A stretch of 64,000 nt of DNA from Thermoleophilales bacterium. Its GTDB lineage: Bacteria > Actinomycetota > Thermoleophilia > Solirubrobacterales > 70-9. A program made the position numbers and the translations under genes. Below, piece after piece: positions 16,481-25,230 of this stretch. Below the pieces are notes generated by a model. The model was not told where the DNA came from. It did not search any database and saw nothing but the letters and a program-made list of their open reading frames with translations. The DNA is taken from the NCBI GenBank assembly GCA_020636895.1, contig JACJWZ010000001.1:1293501-1357500 (forward strand), read 5' to 3'. Position 1 is the stretch's first letter. Every line of letters starts with the position of its first letter.

Positions 16481-18280
16481 GTGTCCGACGCCGAGCTGAT
16501 CCTGATCGGAGGACTGCTGCTCGCCTCCGGGATCGGCGCCGCGCTCGTCGCCGACCGGGTTCGCGTCCCCGGCCTCGTCCTCTTCCTCGGCCTCGGGATG
16601 CTGGTCGGCAGCGACGGGATCGCGGGCGTCGAGTTCAACGACGTCGAGCTGACCAGGACCCTGGGCACCATCGGTCTCGTCCTGATCCTCTTCGAGGGCG
16701 GGCTGACGGCCGGCTGGCGCGAGATCAGACCGGTCCTGCCCACCGCCGTCTCGCTGGCCGTCGTCGGCACGATCGTGACCGCGCTGATCGCCGGGTTCGC
16801 GGCGACGGCCCTCTTCGACCTGACGACGCTCGAGGGCATGATCGTCGGCTCGGCCGTGGCAGCCACCGACAGCGCTGCGATCTTCGCGGTCCTCAGGAAC
16901 TCGAACCTGAACCGGCGTCTCGCGCGCTCGCTCGAGGGCGAGTCCGGGCTCAACGACCCCGTCGCGGTCCTGCTCGTCACCGGGTTCATCTCCTGGATCC
17001 AGGATCCCTCCTACGGGCTGCCGGACATGCTGGTGGCGATGGCCGAGGAGATGGCGGTCGGGCTCGTGGTCGGGGTCGCCGTGGGCTACGTCGCGCGGCG
17101 GGCGTTCGTGAAGCTGGACCTGCCCACCCCCGGCCTCTACCCCGTGGCCTCGATGGCAGCAGCCGCGATCGCCTTCGGCCTCGCCGACGTCGGCCACGGC
17201 TCGGGTTTCCTCGCCGTCTACCTGGCGGGACTGGTCCTCGGCACGGGGATCGTCCCGGCGCGGACGACCGTCACCGCCTTCCACCAGGGCCTGGGCTGGG
17301 TCGCGCAGATCTCGTTGTTCTTCCTGCTCGGCCTGCTGGTGATCCCATCTCAGCTCGGCCACGTCGCCTTCGAGGGGATCACGCTGTCGCTGCTGCTGAT
17401 CTTCGTCGCCCGCCCCGTGGCGACGATGATCGCGACGCAGGTCGCGAGCTTCACGCTCGCCGAGCGCGCGATGCTGAGCTGGGCGGGGTTACGCGGCGCC
17501 GTGCCGATCTGGCTCGCGACCCTGCCGGTCATCGCCGGGGTGGACGGCACGGGCGAGCTCTTCAACCTCGTCTTCTTCGTGGTCATCAGCTCGACGCTCA
17601 TCCAAGGCTTCACGTTCGAGCCCTTCGCTCATCGCCTCGGCGTCACGAGCAACGAGCCGGCCCTCCCCCAGCCGCTGATCGAGACCGGGACGATCCAGGA
17701 GCTCGGCGGGGACGTCTTCGCTTACCGCGTCGGCCCCGACGACGTCATCGCGGGACGCGTGATCAAGGAGCTTGGGCTGCCACGCCAGGCCCTCGTCAAC
17801 CTCATCGTCCGCGACGGACAGGCGCTGCTCCCGCGTGGCTCGACGGTGATCGAGGCGGGCGACGAGCTGCACATCCTCGTCCGTCGTGAGACGCGCCGGG
17901 AGATCAGCAGGCTGACGAGGACATGGCGCGAGGGGCCGCTCGAGCTCCCAACGCCAGTCCAGGTCGGTTTCAGAGGCTCTCCGCAGGTCTTCTCGGTGAG
18001 GCCGACCCGGGAGTCGGACGGAGACACCGGCGATCCCACGAGCGTCAACGGCATCGCCGTCGCGCGGGTGCTGCGGACGCGCAGCGACACCCCGGCGGCC
18101 GTCGTCCTGCTCGCCGACGGTCGCTTCGCGGTGACCGGACCGGATCTGATCGCGCTCGGCGGGCGCCGCAACCTGGCCCGCTGGTGCGCCGAGCGCGCCG
18201 AGCGGTCGGCGACCTCCCTGCAGGATCGGGCCTGGCTGCAGGAGGCGATCGGCGTCTTCGACGCTCCTGGGCTGACGTAG
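16481..18280 (+). CDS. Potassium/sodium-proton antiporter, CPA1 family with C-terminal RCK-type domain
   Basis: A 599-residue membrane protein exchanging a monovalent cation for protons. About 12-13 membrane segments fill residues 1-395, including the ND motif LEGESGLNDPVAVLL and GLRGAVPIWLATLP. A TrkA-C/RCK-C-like regulatory domain follows (about 405-475, with GDELHILVRRET), as in NhaP2/CvrA-type K+ antiporters, then a soluble tail. GTG start with GAGGA upstream. Divergent from ribD across 160 bases; which cation it carries cannot be read from sequence. Confidence 0.85.
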   Translation: MSDAELILIGGLLLASGIGAALVADRVRVPGLVLFLGLGMLVGSDGIAGVEFNDVELTRTLGTIGLVLILFEGGLTAGWREIRPVLPTAVSLAVVGTIVTALIAGFAATALFDLTTLEGMIVGSAVAATDSAAIFAVLRNSNLNRRLARSLEGESGLNDPVAVLLVTGFISWIQDPSYGLPDMLVAMAEEMAVGLVVGVAVGYVARRAFVKLDLPTPGLYPVASMAAAAIAFGLADVGHGSGFLAVYLAGLVLGTGIVPARTTVTAFHQGLGWVAQISLFFLLGLLVIPSQLGHVAFEGITLSLLLIFVARPVATMIATQVASFTLAERAMLSWAGLRGAVPIWLATLPVIAGVDGTGELFNLVFFVVISSTLIQGFTFEPFAHRLGVTSNEPALPQPLIETGTIQELGGDVFAYRVGPDDVIAGRVIKELGLPRQALVNLIVRDGQALLPRGSTVIEAGDELHILVRRETRREISRLTRTWREGPLELPTPVQVGFRGSPQVFSVRPTRESDGDTGDPTSVNGIAVARVLRTRSDTPAAVVLLADGRFAVTGPDLIALGGRRNLARWCAERAERSATSLQDRAWLQEAIGVFDAPGLT

Positions 18281-18294
18281 CTCACGCCTGCTCG

Positions 18295-18344
18295 CCGAAC
18301 GTCGATTTCACCCCCCTATAGCCCCGGGCGGTGAACGTTCGGCG
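18295..18344 (+). repeat. 50-base palindromic element, copy 3
   Basis: Left arm CGAACGTCGA is canonical; the right arm reads TGAACGTTCG, so perfect pairing is limited to the outer 7 bases. The core keeps ATTT, CACCCCC and CTATAG. It lies between the convergent antiporter and rpe genes and runs directly into the 21-base tandem array. Confidence 0.85.
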
Positions 18345-18464
18345 CGGTGCGGACGGCCTACGGCGCGGTGCGGAGGACCTACGGCAGCGGTGCGGACGGC
18401 CTTCGGCGCGGTGCGGACGGCCTACGGCGCGGTGCGGACGGCCTTCGGCGCGGTGCGGAGGACG
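18344..18464. repeat. 21-base tandem repeat, about 5.7 copies
   Basis: Units read GCGGTGCGGACGGCCTACGGC with variants (CTTCGG for CTACGG; GGAGGACC for GGACGGCC). Five full units are at 18344-18364, 18365-18385, 18387-18407, 18408-18428 and 18429-18449, plus a partial one to 18464; one extra A at 18386 breaks the register. It ends 21 bases before the rpe stop. Both strands are open but no protein is believable here. Confidence 0.9.
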
Positions 18465-18485
18465 ACCCCGCGGGACGCCCGGGCC

Positions 18486-19166
18486 CTACTCGGCGCCCGC
18501 GGCGGCCGCGATCTCGCGGTAGGCGGCGACGGGATCAGGGGCGCGGAAGATCGCCGAGCCGGCGACCATCAGGTCGGCGCCGGCGGCACTGACCTCGGCC
18601 GCGTTGGCGGCATCGACGCCGCCGTCGACCTCGATCGCCGCATCGGAGCCGAGCGCGTCGATGCGGCGGAGCTTTTCCATCGAGGCGGGGATGAAGGCCT
18701 GCCCGCCCCAGCCGGGGTTGACGCTCATGCACAGCAGCAGGTCAGCGTCGGCGGCGACTTCGGCGAGCGCCGCGACCGGCGTGCCCGGGTTGATCGCGAC
18801 CCCGGCCTCACAGCCGGCCTCGTGGATCGCGCCGATCAGGCGGTGGGAGTGCGGCGTCGCCTCCGCGTGGAAGGTGATCGAGTCGGCGCCGGCCTTGGCG
18901 AACTCGCCGACCTGGGCCTCCGGGCGCTCGATCATCATGTGGACGTCGATCGCGCCGCCGGCGTCGTGGACGAGATCGGCGATCGCGCCGACGATGAGCG
19001 GGCCGATCGTAATCGGGGGCACGAAGTCGCCGTCCATGACGTCGACGTGGATCACGCGTGCGCCGGCCTCGAGGACCATCTCCACCTGAGAGCCGAGCCG
19101 CGCGAAGTCGGCGGAGAGGATCGACGGGGCGACCCGGCGCCCGCGAGGCAACCCGGCGAGGCCCAT
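18486..19166 (-). CDS. rpe: Ribulose-phosphate 3-epimerase
   Basis: Interconverts ribulose 5-phosphate and xylulose 5-phosphate in the pentose phosphate pathway. The 226-residue TIM barrel shows APSILSADFARLG, the metal/catalytic VIHVDVMDGDFVPPITIG, VDVHMMIERPE-like IDVHMMIERPE, MSVNPGWGGQAFIP, and the phosphate-binding EVDGGVDAANA. ATG 19166 overlaps the stop of the zinc-ribbon gene (TGATG), so the two are translationally coupled. Confidence 0.95.
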   Translation of the reverse strand: MGLAGLPRGRRVAPSILSADFARLGSQVEMVLEAGARVIHVDVMDGDFVPPITIGPLIVGAIADLVHDAGGAIDVHMMIERPEAQVGEFAKAGADSITFHAEATPHSHRLIGAIHEAGCEAGVAINPGTPVAALAEVAADADLLLCMSVNPGWGGQAFIPASMEKLRRIDALGSDAAIEVDGGVDAANAAEVSAAGADLMVAGSAIFRAPDPVAAYREIAAAAGAE

Positions 19167-19399
19167 CAGATGGCGCTCAGCATCGAGGTGCCGCAGTCCT
19201 GGCAGCGCAGGTCCTGATCGTGGCTCATCCGCACGATCGTCTGATGGGTCCCGCAGCCTGGGCACTGCGAGACGAGCTCGTACCGCTGCAGGCAGTTGAC
19301 GCAGCGGAAGCGCCCCGGCAGCTGCGTCGGACGCAGCCACGGCTCCCCGCAACCGGGGCATGCGGGGCGTGAGAGTGTCGGCTCGCCTTGCTGGCTCAC
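19166..19399 (-). CDS. Small double zinc-ribbon protein, function unknown
   Basis: A 77-residue protein with four CxxC pairs (CPGC, CVNC, CPGC, CQDC), enough to bind two zinc ions as tandem ribbons. The second half reads LVSQCPGCGTHQTIVRMSHDQDLRCQDCG. No enzyme motif is present. GTG start; 36 bases after rsmB and overlapping rpe. It may bind nucleic acid or a protein partner; I do not recognise a characterised family. Confidence 0.7.
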   Translation of the reverse strand: MSQQGEPTLSRPACPGCGEPWLRPTQLPGRFRCVNCLQRYELVSQCPGCGTHQTIVRMSHDQDLRCQDCGTSMLSAI

Positions 19400-19435
19400 G
19401 GCAGCGATCGTAGTGGCAGCGTCCCCCGCATCGGA

Positions 19436-20758
19436 TCAGGGGGCCAGCGCGGCGATGAAGAAGCCGTCGGTCCCGTCGCGGTCCGGACGGGTCTGCAGGC
19501 AGCGTGGATCGTGCGGCGAGGCGAGGCCGGGGTACCCGGCGCCGAGGTCCGCGAGGGGTGCGACGGCCGCGCCCGCCACCGCCTCGTTCTCGGCTCGCGA
19601 GATCGTGCAGGTCGAGTAGACGACCCGGCCCCCGGGGCGGGCCGCCTCGAGCCCGCGAGCGAGGATCGACGCCGCGAGCGCGGCCATCGTCGCGATGTCC
19701 TCCGGCGATCGGCGCCAGCGCGCGTCGGGACGCGAAGCGAGCGTCCCGAGCCCCGAGCAAGGCGGGTCGACGAGCACCGCGTCGAAGCCGTCGCCGGGTG
19801 CCGGCTCGGACGCGTCGGCCTCGACGACCCGCGCCCCCGCGCCCCCGGTGCGCTGCAGAAGCTCGCGCAACTCGGCCGCCCGCCCAGGGTCCCGCTCGAC
19901 CGCGACGAGCCCGCTCCCCCCGTCCCCGAGCGACGCGGCGATCGCGCTCGCTTTGATCCCGGGCCCCGCGCAGAGATCGAGGACCCGCTCGCCGGGGCGC
20001 GGGGCGAGAAGCTCGACCACTGCGGCCGATGCGCGCGACTGCGGGACGAGCTCCCCTCTGGAGATCGCCGCCTCGACCCAGGCCCAGTCGCCGCTCTTGA
20101 CGACGACCAGCCCCCCGGGCGCCGGCTCGGGACCGGCCGAGGCGGCGCTCGCCCGCAAGGGCGCCCGCTCCAGGAAGCCCTTGACGTCTCCGTCAGCGAC
20201 CCTGAACGCCCGCTCGGCAGGAGTGTTGATCGCCGCCAGCAGGGATCGAGCGTCCCCCGCCCCGAGCTCCTCCCACCAGAGGTCCGCGAGCCAGCCGGGA
20301 ACCGAGTGCATCAGCGCCGCGGAAGCCGGATCGTCGTCGCCGAGGCCCGCGAGGAGCTCATCGCGCTCGCGCGCGGCGCGGCGGAGCACCGCGTTGACGA
20401 GCCCGGCGCCGCGGCGCCTCCCGCCCGGCCCCTTCGCAAGCGACACCGCCTGGTCGACCGCGGCGTGATCGGCCCCCTCCGACCAGAGCAGCTCGAAGAG
20501 GCCGAGGCGAAGCGCGGCGCGCAGCGGCGGGTCGATGCGTTCGATGCGCCGCTCGGCCAGGAGCGCCGCGAAGTGATCGCTCGTGCCGCGGCGCTGCACC
20601 GCCCCGTAGGCGAGCGCTTGCGCCTGGGCGCGCTCACGACCGTCGACACCGAGCCTCGAGGCGGCGCTGCGCAACGCCCGATCCGCCCAGGCGCCGTCCT
20701 CGAAGACGCGGCGCAGCGTCTCGTAGGCCGCGCGCCGGGCCGGGGTCGGGCGGCTCAT
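19436..20758 (-). CDS. rsmB: 16S rRNA (cytosine967-C5)-methyltransferase RsmB
   Basis: RsmB makes m5C967 in 16S rRNA. The 440-residue protein has the NusB-like N-terminal helical domain (about 1-140, with AAYETLRRVFEDGAWADRAL) and a SAM methyltransferase domain with DLCAGPGIKASAIA, the catalytic-cycle cysteines in VDPPCSGLGTL and STCTISRAENE. ATG overlaps the fmt stop by four bases. Part of priA-def-fmt-rsmB, a widely conserved order. Confidence 0.94.
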   Translation of the reverse strand: MSRPTPARRAAYETLRRVFEDGAWADRALRSAASRLGVDGRERAQAQALAYGAVQRRGTSDHFAALLAERRIERIDPPLRAALRLGLFELLWSEGADHAAVDQAVSLAKGPGGRRRGAGLVNAVLRRAARERDELLAGLGDDDPASAALMHSVPGWLADLWWEELGAGDARSLLAAINTPAERAFRVADGDVKGFLERAPLRASAASAGPEPAPGGLVVVKSGDWAWVEAAISRGELVPQSRASAAVVELLAPRPGERVLDLCAGPGIKASAIAASLGDGGSGLVAVERDPGRAAELRELLQRTGGAGARVVEADASEPAPGDGFDAVLVDPPCSGLGTLASRPDARWRRSPEDIATMAALAASILARGLEAARPGGRVVYSTCTISRAENEAVAGAAVAPLADLGAGYPGLASPHDPRCLQTRPDRDGTDGFFIAALAP

Positions 20759-21696
20759 CGCGGCGGCGACGGGGGAACGCCGTACCCGCGCAGGTAGTCG
20801 ACGGCCGCCATCCAGCGCTTGCCGGCGGGCTGCAGCTCGGAGACGCGGACAGCCCCCTCGGCGCAGCCGAGAAGCAGCGCGTCGCCGTCGGCGGCGAACT
20901 CGCCCGGCGCGAGCTGCGAGGAGACGACGCCCGCCGAGCGCAGGCCCAGGCGCTCGCCACCCTCGCTCCCACCCAGCCTCAGCGCGGCACCGATGTGCGG
21001 GGTCAGCGCGCGGATCCGGGCGTCCTCGGTGCTCGCAGGCTGCTGCGGGTCGACGATGCGGTCGGATGCCTCGATCTTCTCCGCGTAGGTGATCCCCTCG
21101 TCCGGCTGGGTCGCGAACCTCTCCTCGAGCTCGCCGGCGGCGTGCAGGTCGAGCGCATCCGTGAGCAGCGCTCCGCTGAGGTCGGCGAGCCGGGGTGCCA
21201 GCGATCCGTAGGTCTCGTCGGGCTCGATCCGCACCTCGGCGCGCAGCGCGACCGGACCTGAGTCGAGCCCCTCCTCGAGTCGCATCACGCAGGTTCCGGT
21301 GACCGCGTCCCCGGCCATCAGCGCGCGCTCGATCGGCGCCGCGCCGCGCCAGCGCGGCAGGAGCGACGGGTGCGCGTTGAGCATCGGCAACGCGGCGAGC
21401 AGATCGGCTCCGATGAGCTGGCCGAAGGCGCAGACGACACCGAGCTCGGGGCCGGACGCGAGCACCGCCTCTCGTGAGGCCGGATCGTTGACCGAGCTCG
21501 TCTGATAGAGCTCGATCCCAAGCTCCCCCGCGACCACCGCGGCGGCCGGGGGGCTCACCTTGCGGCCGCGGCCGCTGCGCCGGTCGGGCGGTGTGACCAC
21601 GAGCTGCGGGCGCTGGCCCGAAGCGGCGAGCACCCGGAGGACGTCGGCGGCGAAGTCCGAGGTACCGAGGAAGACCGCAGGGACCGCGGCGCTCAC
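20755..21696 (-). CDS. fmt: Methionyl-tRNA formyltransferase
   Basis: Formylates initiator Met-tRNA using 10-formyl-tetrahydrofolate. 313 residues: N-terminal formyltransferase domain with FLGTSDFAADVLRVL, catalytic NAHPSLLPRWRGAAPIERAL and GLDSGPVALRAEV, then a C-terminal OB-fold domain from about residue 205. GTG start, overlapping the def stop; the neighbouring deformylase later removes the formyl group. Confidence 0.95.
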   Translation of the reverse strand: MSAAVPAVFLGTSDFAADVLRVLAASGQRPQLVVTPPDRRSGRGRKVSPPAAAVVAGELGIELYQTSSVNDPASREAVLASGPELGVVCAFGQLIGADLLAALPMLNAHPSLLPRWRGAAPIERALMAGDAVTGTCVMRLEEGLDSGPVALRAEVRIEPDETYGSLAPRLADLSGALLTDALDLHAAGELEERFATQPDEGITYAEKIEASDRIVDPQQPASTEDARIRALTPHIGAALRLGGSEGGERLGLRSAGVVSSQLAPGEFAADGDALLLGCAEGAVRVSELQPAGKRWMAAVDYLRGYGVPPSPPR

Positions 21697-22343
21697 GAGC
21701 GCTGAGCGTCGGCGGCCTCGGGCTCCGCCTCGGCCGCCTCCTCGCCCCCCCGCTCGAGCATGCTCGGGTCGAAGTGGCCGCCCTCGCGGAGCGCCCGCAT
21801 CGCCGCGCGGCGCTGCTTACGGGGCGTCCGGTCGAGGATGAGGACGCCGTCGAGGTGGTCGAGCTCGTGCTGGAGGACCCGCGCTTCAAGGCCGGACGCC
21901 TCGAGCCGCATCGGCCGGCCCTCGGTGTCGAGCCCGCTGAGACGCGCGTGCAGAGGCCGCTCGACGTCGACGATCACGTCGGGGAGGCTGAGGCATCCCT
22001 CCTCGGCCGTCACGAGGTCGCCTGAGACCCATTCGAGCTCGGGATTGACCAAGGCCCTGGGAGCTGCATCCGGCCCCGCCTGGAAGACGAGCATGCGGCG
22101 CATCACGCCGAGTTGGGTGGCGGCGAGGCCGATCCCCATCGCCTCGTGCATGAGGGCGATCATCCGCTCCGCTTCGCCCGCCAGCTCGGCGCCGAAGTCG
22201 GTCACCTCCGACGCGCGCGACTTCAGCACCGGGTCGCCGAACTGACGCACCTCGGCGAGCGCGAGCCGACGGCGCTCCAGCCGCTCGGGCGCCTCCTCGG
22301 CGATCTCCGGCTCGGTCTCGTCCTGATGTCGGCTCTCGTCGGC
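21693..22343 (-). CDS. def: Peptide deformylase
   Basis: Removes the N-formyl group from new proteins. The three metal motifs are present: GIGLAATQ (GxGxAAxQ form), EEGCLSLP with the metal-binding Cys, and LQHELDHLDGVL with two metal-binding His and the catalytic Glu. I prefer the GTG at 22343, because TAGAAT ends 8 bases before it (a leaderless promoter pattern); an ATG at 22418 directly after the priA stop would add 25 unconserved residues. The C-terminal tail is Glu/Ala-rich. Confidence 0.92.
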   Translation of the reverse strand, partial: ADESRHQDETEPEIAEEAPERLERRRLALAEVRQFGDPVLKSRASEVTDFGAELAGEAERMIALMHEAMGIGLAATQLGVMRRMLVFQAGPDAAPRALVNPELEWVSGDLVTAEEGCLSLPDVIVDVERPLHARLSGLDTEGRPMRLEASGLEARVLQHELDHLDGVLILDRTPRKQRRAAMRALREGGHFDPSMLERGGEEAAEAEPEAADAQRS

Positions 22344-22350
22344 CACGGAT

Positions 22351-22356
22351 TCCGAT
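22351..22356 (-). promoter_or_regulatory. Putative -10 element for a leaderless def transcript
   Basis: TAGAAT on the minus strand lies about 8 bases before the GTG at 22343. It would give def its own promoter inside the priA-def interval. It supports the choice of the internal GTG start; no clear -35 was identified. Confidence 0.4.
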
Positions 22357-22418
22357 TCTACGTTCGCGGCATGCCCGCGGAGCCCGGGAGGGCGGCGCCA
22401 CGGCAGCCCGCGCGCCAT

Positions 22419-24605
22419 CTACTGCGGATCTACGTCGACGGCGAGCGTGATCCCGCGCAGGGTCGATGCGATCCCCGGATCACCGAGGGCGGCCCCGATC
22501 GCGGCGGCATCGCGGCCGGGTTCGAGGGTCTTGACCAGGATCCGGCGGCGATACCGGTTGCGGCGCCGGAACCGGGGCGCGGGGCCGAGCAGCTCCGAGC
22601 CCTTCGCGATGGCCGGGCCGACGGCTGCCGCGATCGCGTCGCCCGCCGCGATCAGCCGGCGCTCGTCGGGACCGGTGATCTCGACGGCGACGAGGGAGGC
22701 GAAGGGCGGGTAGCCGAACGCCCGCCGGCGCTCGAGCTCGCCGGCGAGAAAGCCGGGGGCGTCGTGGGCCGCAGCGGCCCGGATCGGAACGGCATCGGGC
22801 GCGAGCGTCTGCACGAGAACCCGGCCGCCGCGCTCGCCGCGTCCGCTGCGCCCGGCGAGCTGCGCGATCAGCGAGAACGTGCGCTCCTCGGCGCGGAAGT
22901 CCGGATAGCGGAGGGTCGAATCGGCGTCGACGAGGACGCTCAGCGCGACGTCGGGGAAGTCGTGGCCCTTGGCGACCATCTGGGTGCCGACCAGCGCACC
23001 TCCTTCGGCGGCGTCGAACGCCGCGAGCACCTCGGCGTGGCCGCCATGGCGGGCGACGGCGTCTGCGTCGAGCCGGAATACCCGCGCCGGGGCGATCAAC
23101 TCCGCGACGACGCGTTCGATGCGCTCGGTGCCCGCGCCATGGCGGACGATCGAGACCGATCCGCACGAGGGGCACTCGCGCGGCGGCGGCTCGCTATGGC
23201 CGCAGTGGTGGCAGCCGAGCAACCCGCTCGCCATGTGGAGGACGAGCGAGACGTCGCACGAGGGGCAGCTCACCGCCTCGCCGCACGCGGCGCAGCTCAG
23301 GTGTGGCGAGTAGCCGCGGCGGTTGACCATGACGATCGCCTTCGCCCCGTCGGAGAGCTCGGCGAGCGCGTCGCGGGCAACCGGGTGCAGGGGCCCGGCG
23401 CGCGGGCTGTGCTCGCGCATGTCCAGCAGCTCAACCGGAGGCAGCGGCCTACCGTCGACCCTCTCCGGAAGCGACAGCCGCTCCATCGTCTCCCAGCTCT
23501 CCGGGCGCGGGGTCGCCGAACCCGCCAGCAGCACCGCGCCCGCCCCGGCCGCGCGGCGTGCGGCGACGGCGCGGGCGTCGTAGCGCGGATCCCCTTCCTG
23601 CTTGTAGGAGGAGTCGTGCTCCTCGTCGATCACGATCAGCCCGAGATCGGCGAGAGGCGCGAAGACGGCCGAGCGGGGCCCGACGCACACCCGGGCCTCG
23701 CCCGAGCGCAACCGTCGCCACTCGTCGAAGCGCTCGCCCTCGCTGAGCGCCGAGTGCAGCACCGCAACGGTGTCGCCGAGGCGGGATGCGACCCGGCCGA
23801 GCGTCTGCGGGGTGAGCCCGATCTCGGGAACGAGCAGGATCGCCGTGCGCCCACGCTCGAGCGCCGCCTCGATCGCGGCGAGGTAGACCTCGGTCTTGCC
23901 GGAGCCGGTGACGCCGTGCAGCAGCCACTCCCGTGGCCCTTCGCCGTCGAGCGAGCCGACGATGGCCTCGACGCAGCGGCGCTGAGCGCCGGAGAGCGAG
24001 ACCCCCGCGCTCTTCGCCCCGACCGACGTGATCGCCGGGCGGCGCCTGACCTCGGTGGCGCCCTGGCTCACCAGCCCGCGCTCCTCGAGCCGGCGCATCA
24101 CGTCGGCGCCGGCGCCGGCTGCCGTCAACTCGGGGCCGCTCACCTCGTCCGCGGCCGCGAGCAGCTCCAGCGCGATCCGCTGCCGCGCCCCGAGGCGTGA
24201 GCCCTCGGTGAGCGCGGCGCGGCCGGCGTCGGTTATCGCGGCCCGGCGTTCGGTCCGGGCTCGCGCGGCTCGGGGCCTGGCGCCTCCGCCGTAGCCCGGC
24301 GGCAGGACGAGCGAGAGGCCACGCGCCGGGGTCGAGCAGTAGCGCTCCGCAACCCAGAGCCCGAGGTCCACGAGATCGGGAAGGACATCCGCATCGAGCA
24401 CCTCGATCGGCTCGGCGAGCCGCTCGGGTGGCAGCTCGCTCGCCGCCGCGAGCCCGACCACCACCCCGAGCATGCGCCGGTTGGCGAACGGCACCATCAG
24501 CAGCGAGCCGACGCCGGCGTCCGCCATCGTCTCCGGCAGCCGGTAGTCGAACGGGCCACGGAGCGCCCGCGTGGTGGTTATCGGTTCGACCTTCGCGATC
24601 CGCAT
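22419..24605 (-). CDS. priA: Primosomal helicase PriA
   Basis: PriA reloads the replisome at collapsed forks. 728 residues: N-terminal DNA-binding domain (MRIAKVEPITTTRALRGPFDYRLP), Walker A HGVTGSGKTEVYL, DEEH box VIDEEHDSSYKQ, the eight-cysteine zinc region CAACGEAVSCPSC ... CHHCG ... CPSCG, and C-terminal QLAGRSGRGERGG. The ATPase motifs are intact, in contrast to mycobacterial PriA, which is described as lacking helicase activity. ATG start, divergent from the PH-domain gene by 65 bases. Confidence 0.95.
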   Translation of the reverse strand: MRIAKVEPITTTRALRGPFDYRLPETMADAGVGSLLMVPFANRRMLGVVVGLAAASELPPERLAEPIEVLDADVLPDLVDLGLWVAERYCSTPARGLSLVLPPGYGGGARPRAARARTERRAAITDAGRAALTEGSRLGARQRIALELLAAADEVSGPELTAAGAGADVMRRLEERGLVSQGATEVRRRPAITSVGAKSAGVSLSGAQRRCVEAIVGSLDGEGPREWLLHGVTGSGKTEVYLAAIEAALERGRTAILLVPEIGLTPQTLGRVASRLGDTVAVLHSALSEGERFDEWRRLRSGEARVCVGPRSAVFAPLADLGLIVIDEEHDSSYKQEGDPRYDARAVAARRAAGAGAVLLAGSATPRPESWETMERLSLPERVDGRPLPPVELLDMREHSPRAGPLHPVARDALAELSDGAKAIVMVNRRGYSPHLSCAACGEAVSCPSCDVSLVLHMASGLLGCHHCGHSEPPPRECPSCGSVSIVRHGAGTERIERVVAELIAPARVFRLDADAVARHGGHAEVLAAFDAAEGGALVGTQMVAKGHDFPDVALSVLVDADSTLRYPDFRAEERTFSLIAQLAGRSGRGERGGRVLVQTLAPDAVPIRAAAAHDAPGFLAGELERRRAFGYPPFASLVAVEITGPDERRLIAAGDAIAAAVGPAIAKGSELLGPAPRFRRRNRYRRRILVKTLEPGRDAAAIGAALGDPGIASTLRGITLAVDVDPQ

Positions 24606-24670
24606 CGGCCCGGCAAAGTACGACCTGGGGCGGCGAGCGAAACGGCGCCCGGGCGGTATATGTTGCGCCC

Positions 24671-25213
24671 ATGGCCATGAACCTCGGCGCCGGAGAGACC
24701 GTTGTCTTCGAGGGACACCCGTCCTGGCGGGCGATCCTCGACTTCTACATCAAGGGGATCGCGCTGGTCGCGGTGATCTTCGCGCTGCTGCTGTGGCTCA
24801 TCGACAGCACCGCGCTCGCGGTGCTGGTCTTGGTCGGGGGCTCGGCGCTGGTGGTGCTGGTCGGCTTCATCCGCCGCGTCTCGACCGACTACATGATCAC
24901 CACGCGGCGTCTGTACATCAAGCACGGGATCATCTCCCGCGACGTCCAGGAGACCAAGATCGAGCGGGTCCAGGACGTCAACTACCGTCAGTCCTTCCTG
25001 CAGCGCATGCTTCAGATCGGCGACGTCGACTTCGACACCGCCGCCCAGGACTCCGACGGTGACTTCGTGTTCGCGGGAGTCGCCCACCCCGCCCGGGTCA
25101 CCGACCGCGTCCACCACGCGACCGAGCCCGCCGCGCAGCGTCACGCGCGCGATACAACGGCGTCGGGCCTCGGCGACTACCGCAGCGACGAGCCACCGCC
25201 GCCGCCCAACTGA
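24671..25213 (+). CDS. PH-domain membrane protein (YdbS-like bPH_2 family)
   Basis: A 180-residue protein: two adjacent membrane segments (about 26-60, rich in Leu/Val/Ile) followed by a bacterial PH domain, STDYMITTRRLYIKHGIISRDVQETKIERVQDVNY, the usual bPH_2 signature. Function of the family is unknown. TATATG lies 10 bases before the ATG, suggesting a short or absent leader. The C-terminal tail ends in six prolines/asparagine. Convergent with metK, 17 bases apart. Confidence 0.8.
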   Translation: MAMNLGAGETVVFEGHPSWRAILDFYIKGIALVAVIFALLLWLIDSTALAVLVLVGGSALVVLVGFIRRVSTDYMITTRRLYIKHGIISRDVQETKIERVQDVNYRQSFLQRMLQIGDVDFDTAAQDSDGDFVFAGVAHPARVTDRVHHATEPAAQRHARDTTASGLGDYRSDEPPPPPN

Positions 25214-25230
25214 GGGCGGGAAGCCCCCGC

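Noticed and set aside
18344..18464. CRISPR array or repeat protein gene
   Set aside because: Units are contiguous without spacers; open frames exist only because the unit is 21 bases, with no start signal or plausible protein.
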